Assembly: GCF_030866805.1 (NCBI RefSeq)
Contig: NZ_CP133019.1
Location: 3,410,001 to 3,474,000, forward strand
Direction of reading: 5' to 3'
Length of the DNA stretch: 64,000 bases
From: Microbacterium terrisoli
GTDB taxonomy: Bacteria; Actinomycetota; Actinomycetes; Actinomycetales; Microbacteriaceae
Position numbers and translations under genes: made by a program
The notes under the pieces: generated by a model
The model's input: the letters and a program-made list of their open reading frames with translations, nothing else
The model's database searches: none
Told to the model about the DNA's origin: nothing
In this document: positions 61,984 through 64,000 of the stretch, piece by piece
Position numbering within the stretch: the first letter of the stretch is position 1
Layout of the letters: every line of letters begins with the position of its first letter

Positions 61984-62598
61984 ATGGGCGACGACGCCGT
62001 GACGCGTGCACGACGATTGCAGCTGCTCGACGCCGGCGCGCAAGTGATCGCCGAACGCGGCTTCGCGAACACGCGGCTGGCCGATGTGGCCAAGGTGGCA
62101 GGGGTGAGCGCTCCCCTGATCGTGCATTACTTCGGCACGCGCGAGCAGCTGCTCAGCGATGCCCTCGAATACACCGAAGACCGGTTCTACGAGGTCGTCA
62201 CCGAACGGCTGGCGCCGCTGTCGCGCGCGGCCGACCGCCTCACCGAGCTGATCGTCGTCAACTGCTCACCAGAACCCGCGGTGAACCTGCCGCAAGGCTG
62301 GGCCCTGTGGTTCGAGATCTGGAACCGCGCGGTGCACGACCCTGCCGCAGCCGCCAAGCGAGCCGCCCTCGATGCGCGGTGGAATGACCTGGTCTCGGGG
62401 CTCGTCCGGCAGGGACAGGCCGACGGCGACTTCCGCCCGGACGTCGACCCCGACCGCGCCGCCCGCATGCTCACCGCGCTGATGGACGGGCTGTCCATCT
62501 CGCTGCAGCTCGAAGATCCCGCCCTCACCCCCGCCGACGCCCTGAGTCTGGCGACCGAGCTGCGTGATCGACTGCTCGTGGAGAACCTTCGCACTTGA
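61984..62598 (+). CDS. TetR-family transcriptional regulator (BetI-like)
   Basis: A 204-residue TetR protein. The helix-turn-helix is RLQLLDAGAQVIAERGFANT, RLADVAKVAGVSAPLIVHYF then GTREQLLSDALEYTEDRFY, and the effector domain (VNLPQGWALWFEIWNRAVHD, ARMLTALMDGLSISLQLED) resembles the BetI C-terminus. ATG at 61984 has GGAAGGAG upstream, which rules out a longer frame from 61930. It lies between the transporter operon and the aminotransferase, each preceded by the same palindrome, and so probably controls both. Confidence 0.9.
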   Translation: MGDDAVTRARRLQLLDAGAQVIAERGFANTRLADVAKVAGVSAPLIVHYFGTREQLLSDALEYTEDRFYEVVTERLAPLSRAADRLTELIVVNCSPEPAVNLPQGWALWFEIWNRAVHDPAAAAKRAALDARWNDLVSGLVRQGQADGDFRPDVDPDRAARMLTALMDGLSISLQLEDPALTPADALSLATELRDRLLVENLRT

Positions 62599-62629
62599 CA
62601 TCCGTTGAATGACGGTTCAATGTGTGGAT
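62595..62629 (+). promoter_or_regulatory. Leaderless promoter with TetR-type operator
   Basis: TTGACA (62595-62600) is a consensus -35. After a 17-base spacer comes CAATGT (62618-62623) as -10, and the ATG of the aminotransferase at 62630 is about at the expected transcription start. The palindrome TTGAATGACGGTTCAA (62605-62620) fills the spacer and overlaps the -10, ideal for repression. It matches the site at 55517-55532 at 14 of 16 positions. Confidence 0.65.
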
Positions 62630-64000
62630 ATGACGTTCACTCCCTCGGTCGCCGCTGACTGGCCCCGCGTGCACACAGACCTTCCCGGCCCGCGCAGCCG
62701 CAGCATCCTGGACCGGAAAGACGCCGTGCTGCAGGGGCCCCTGCGCGACGCCGAGAACGTGCCGTTCGTGCTCGGCCGAAAGTACGGGCACCTGCTCGAA
62801 GACGTCGACGGCAACGTGTTCGCCGATCACGTGTCGGCGTGGGGCGCCGCCCCCTACGGTGCGCAGCCGCCGCTGGTTCGGGATGCTGTGACCCGCACGT
62901 GGGACCGCTACGGCATGGAGATCTCGCAGTATCTCGCCAGCGAACCGGTGGTCGCTCTCGCCGAACGACTCGTCGCTCTCGCCCCCGGCGCCATCACGCG
63001 CGCTGCCCCGACCGTCACCGGCACCGAGGCCGTGGAGGGTGCCGTCAAGCTCGCGCGGGAGGCGACCGGGCGGCCGATCATCCTGGGCTTTCTCGGCCAG
63101 TACCACGGGGAGTCCACGTACCTGACCGCGTCGGTGTCGACCGACATGCCGGGCAACACGAGCGGCATCGCGCAGTACGTGCCGGGTGTCGTGCTCATTC
63201 CGTACCCGCAGTCCTTCCGTGCGCCGTTCCACGAGGGACCCGGCCCGTACGACGACACCCTGTGCCTGGACTACCTGCGCGACTGGGTGCTGCGCTACCA
63301 GGTCGAGCCGAGCCAGATCGCCGGCGTGCTGATCGAGCCGGTCGCCGGCGAGGCCGGCATCCTCACCCCGTCGCAGGCGTTCTGGGATCGACTGACCAGC
63401 ATGTGTCGCCAGTACGGCTGGAAGCTGCTGCTCGACGAGGTGCAGACCGGTCTCGGCCGCTGCGGGACGGTGTTCGCCGCCGAGCGCTGGGGGCTGGAAC
63501 CCGACCTGCTGCTGGTGGGCAAAGGCGTCACCGGCGGCGGTCAGGCGGTGGCCGGCGTGCTGGGCACCGACGAGATGATGGCCGAGTCGACCACCCACCT
63601 GGGCGGGACCTACGCATGGGAGCCGGCGGCCTGCGCCGGAGCCATCGCGGGCCTCGACCTGCTGGCCGACGGCACGGTGCTGGCCAACACGCGCGAGCTC
63701 GAGGCCATCGCCCTGGAGCACTTCACGCCCCTGGTCGACGAGATCGACCAGCTCGGCGACGCGCGGGCCATCGGCGCGTGGGCGTGCCTGGAGTTCGTGA
63801 CCGAGCGTGGCAGCGTCGAACCGGCGCCCGAGTTCCAGCACGCGGTGAACCTCGCCGCGATGAGACGCGGGGTCTTCGCCATCAGCGAGGCGTCCAAGCC
63901 GCTGTATCGCCTGCAGCCGGCGCTGACCATGGAGCCCGAGCTGTTCCGCTGGTCGTGCGAACAGATCGCCGCGGCGGTGCGCGAGGTCGCACGAGGCTGA
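62630..64000 (+). CDS. Class III pyridoxal-phosphate aminotransferase
   Basis: A 456-residue class III (ornithine/GABA/omega-amino acid type) aminotransferase, complete to the last base of the window. It shows LEDVDGNVFADHVSAWGAAP, VTGTEAVEGAVKLAREATGR (phosphate site), FLGQYHGESTYLTAS, VLIEPVAGEAGILTPSQAFW, KLLLDEVQTGLGRCGTVFAA (PLP-contacting Asp) and LLLVGKGVTGGGQAVAGVLG (Schiff-base Lys about 299). These enzymes move an amino group from an amine or omega-amino acid to a keto acid. ATG at 62630 fits a leaderless message. It is linked by a shared operator to the Dpp-like transporter, so it probably degrades the imported amine-bearing compound. Confidence 0.92.
   Translation: MTFTPSVAADWPRVHTDLPGPRSRSILDRKDAVLQGPLRDAENVPFVLGRKYGHLLEDVDGNVFADHVSAWGAAPYGAQPPLVRDAVTRTWDRYGMEISQYLASEPVVALAERLVALAPGAITRAAPTVTGTEAVEGAVKLAREATGRPIILGFLGQYHGESTYLTASVSTDMPGNTSGIAQYVPGVVLIPYPQSFRAPFHEGPGPYDDTLCLDYLRDWVLRYQVEPSQIAGVLIEPVAGEAGILTPSQAFWDRLTSMCRQYGWKLLLDEVQTGLGRCGTVFAAERWGLEPDLLLVGKGVTGGGQAVAGVLGTDEMMAESTTHLGGTYAWEPAACAGAIAGLDLLADGTVLANTRELEAIALEHFTPLVDEIDQLGDARAIGAWACLEFVTERGSVEPAPEFQHAVNLAAMRRGVFAISEASKPLYRLQPALTMEPELFRWSCEQIAAAVREVARG

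Noticed and set aside
1..64000. CRISPR arrays, rRNA and tRNA genes
   Set aside because: No regularly spaced repeats and no tRNA- or rRNA-like sequences were noticed on either strand; no covariance search was possible.

Overview
The window looks like chromosomal DNA of a high-GC actinobacterium, probably Microbacteriaceae and most likely Microbacterium-like. The reasons are the very GC-rich coding sequence, many ATGA or GTGA gene overlaps, promoters whose -10 box sits only a few bases before the start codon (leaderless transcripts), and the gene families present. This assignment is an inference from style; no rRNA or tRNA gene is present to settle it.

Layout. (1) 1-3338: the end of a 2-oxoacid dehydrogenase operon (E1-beta, cut by the window edge, and E2), then a convergent LacI regulator. 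(2) 3601-9161: a small ORF, a GH38 alpha-mannosidase translationally coupled to a GPH-type sugar symporter, and a lipoprotein. (3) About 9168-36763: a 27-kb accessory region that reads as a defence island. In order it holds a C-terminal remnant of an SNF2 helicase, an Mrr-type endonuclease, a stand-alone winged-helix protein, and a minus-strand operon of GHKL-ATPase/helicase fusion, DrmA-like helicase and DrmB-like DUF1998 protein. It continues with a truncated divergent DrmD-like SNF2 gene, a RelE-like/UvrD helicase, a Vsr endonuclease, a C5-cytosine methyltransferase, an HNH nuclease remnant, an AAA_14/DUF4143 ATPase, a nonsense-mutated small membrane gene and a 2557-residue exonuclease/BRCT/DUF4011-helicase/nuclease protein. 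By eye this stretch is less GC-rich than its flanks, and it holds several broken genes. (4) 36823-47070: aromatic or ketone catabolism, with two FAD monooxygenases, a Baeyer-Villiger monooxygenase, an extradiol dioxygenase, a FAH-family hydrolase, a CMD-like protein, an MHS transporter, and TetR and IclR regulators. (5) 47280-53681: a hypothetical gene, a second MHS transporter, a PucR-type regulator, and an amidohydrolase with an M20 amidase, probably one amide or ureide catabolic unit. (6) 53726-55413: a VOC protein, a MazEF-type toxin-antitoxin pair and an NPQPLPP-motif protein. (7) 55517-64000: a tightly coupled Dpp-like ABC transporter operon with a C39-like peptidase, a TetR regulator and a class III aminotransferase. 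Two nearly identical palindromes precede the transporter operon and the aminotransferase, which suggests one regulon.

The strongest candidate for something undescribed is the island. Its DISARM-like DrmA/DrmB core is translationally coupled to a GHKL-ATPase/SF2-helicase fusion. The divergent drmD partner has been cut down by an apparent deletion, and further along is a giant protein that joins a DEDDh exonuclease and BRCT domain to a DUF4011 helicase-nuclease.
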